Origin: Bdellovibrionaceae bacterium UBA6776
GTDB lineage: Bacteria > Bdellovibrionota > Bdellovibrionia > Bdellovibrionales > UBA1609
DNA length: 58,271 bases
Assembly: GCA_002453155.1 (NCBI GenBank)
Contig: DKGG01000036.1
Location: 1-58,271 of the forward strand
Reading direction: 5' to 3'
Positions within the stretch are counted from its first letter, which is position 1. Each line of letters begins with the position of its first letter. Positions 58,244 through 58,271 of this stretch are shown piece by piece. Made by a program: the position numbers and the translations under genes. The notes under the pieces are model-generated. The model did no database searches, was not told the origin of the DNA, and was given only the letters and a program-made list of their open reading frames with translations.

Positions 58244-58271
58244 GAAAGAAGGTTCATTTTGACATTAAGTG

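Larger units (their letters stand above)
57664..58271. other. Region upstream of flagellin gene 2
   Basis: About 600 bp without a convincing gene. It contains the long leader and promoter candidate of flagellin gene 2 (57887-57953), a 30-bp perfect palindrome (58120-58182) and the second copy of the 38-bp repeat (58206-58243). The small frames here are shadows. Confidence 0.8.

Overview
The window reads as a piece of chromosome from a flagellated, chemotactic, Gram-negative bacterium with diderm meso-DAP peptidoglycan. The best guess is a Bdellovibrio-like member of the Bdellovibrionota. The grounds are the gene repertoire (chemotaxis, flagellin and Tol-Pal lipoprotein genes, division-and-cell-wall genes), a MurE of the meso-DAP type, many lipoproteins, and a moderately AT-rich composition. 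The taxonomic call is an inference and cannot be proven from this window. I recognised no tRNA, rRNA, CRISPR array or intact insertion sequence.

Layout. 1-1648: the 5' part of an HNH-endonuclease-like gene, then about 1.3 kb of non-coding DNA packed with copies of a double-hairpin repeat. 1649-7304 (minus): chemotaxis operon cheA-cheW-cheR/REC/pseudo-CheB-cheB. 7447-10052 (plus): cheX, cheY and an HD-GYP-like gene. 10049-10393: a short ribosome-hibernation factor. 10485-18979 (minus): a division and cell-wall operon, rsmH-ftsL-ftsI-murE-murF-mraY-murD. 19067-29804: mixed housekeeping genes, including a lysine-tailed peroxiredoxin, hpt, a lytic transglycosylase, PBP4, a peptide-binding lipoprotein, an LspA-HAMP fusion and an exonuclease-WYL fusion. 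29873-31618 (minus): motA-motB. 31700-35748: lipase-like, coiled-coil, pseudouridine synthase and lipoprotein genes. 35749-37473: a second repeat-rich region with a complete HNH paralogue. 37474-41321 (minus): pal-DUF4398-ybgF-tsaD-rsmA-smpB. 41515-46351: ssb-like, DUF2802, aminotransferase, coaD, rsmD, PilZ and receiver genes. 46357-57663 (minus): a sensor kinase, a glycosyltransferase/Maf-like/TPR group, fliT-like, fliS, fliD, flaG and two flagellin genes.

How the genes work together. Receptor control (CheA/W/R/B/X/Y), the stator (MotAB), the filament (two flagellins, FliD cap, FliS chaperone) and a likely flagellin-glycosylation set lie in one stretch of chromosome, mixed with cell-envelope genes. 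Many minus-strand genes overlap by 4 bp or sit 1-4 bp apart, which indicates translational coupling.

The most unusual feature is a family of seven copies of a roughly 70-bp module that carries two small hairpins. All seven lie upstream of the two HNH paralogues. Stem bases co-vary between copies, and at least three copies (weakly a fourth) sit at the tip of a longer inverted repeat whose arms are unique to that copy. I know of no described element with exactly this design, and I regard it as the main candidate for a new system.
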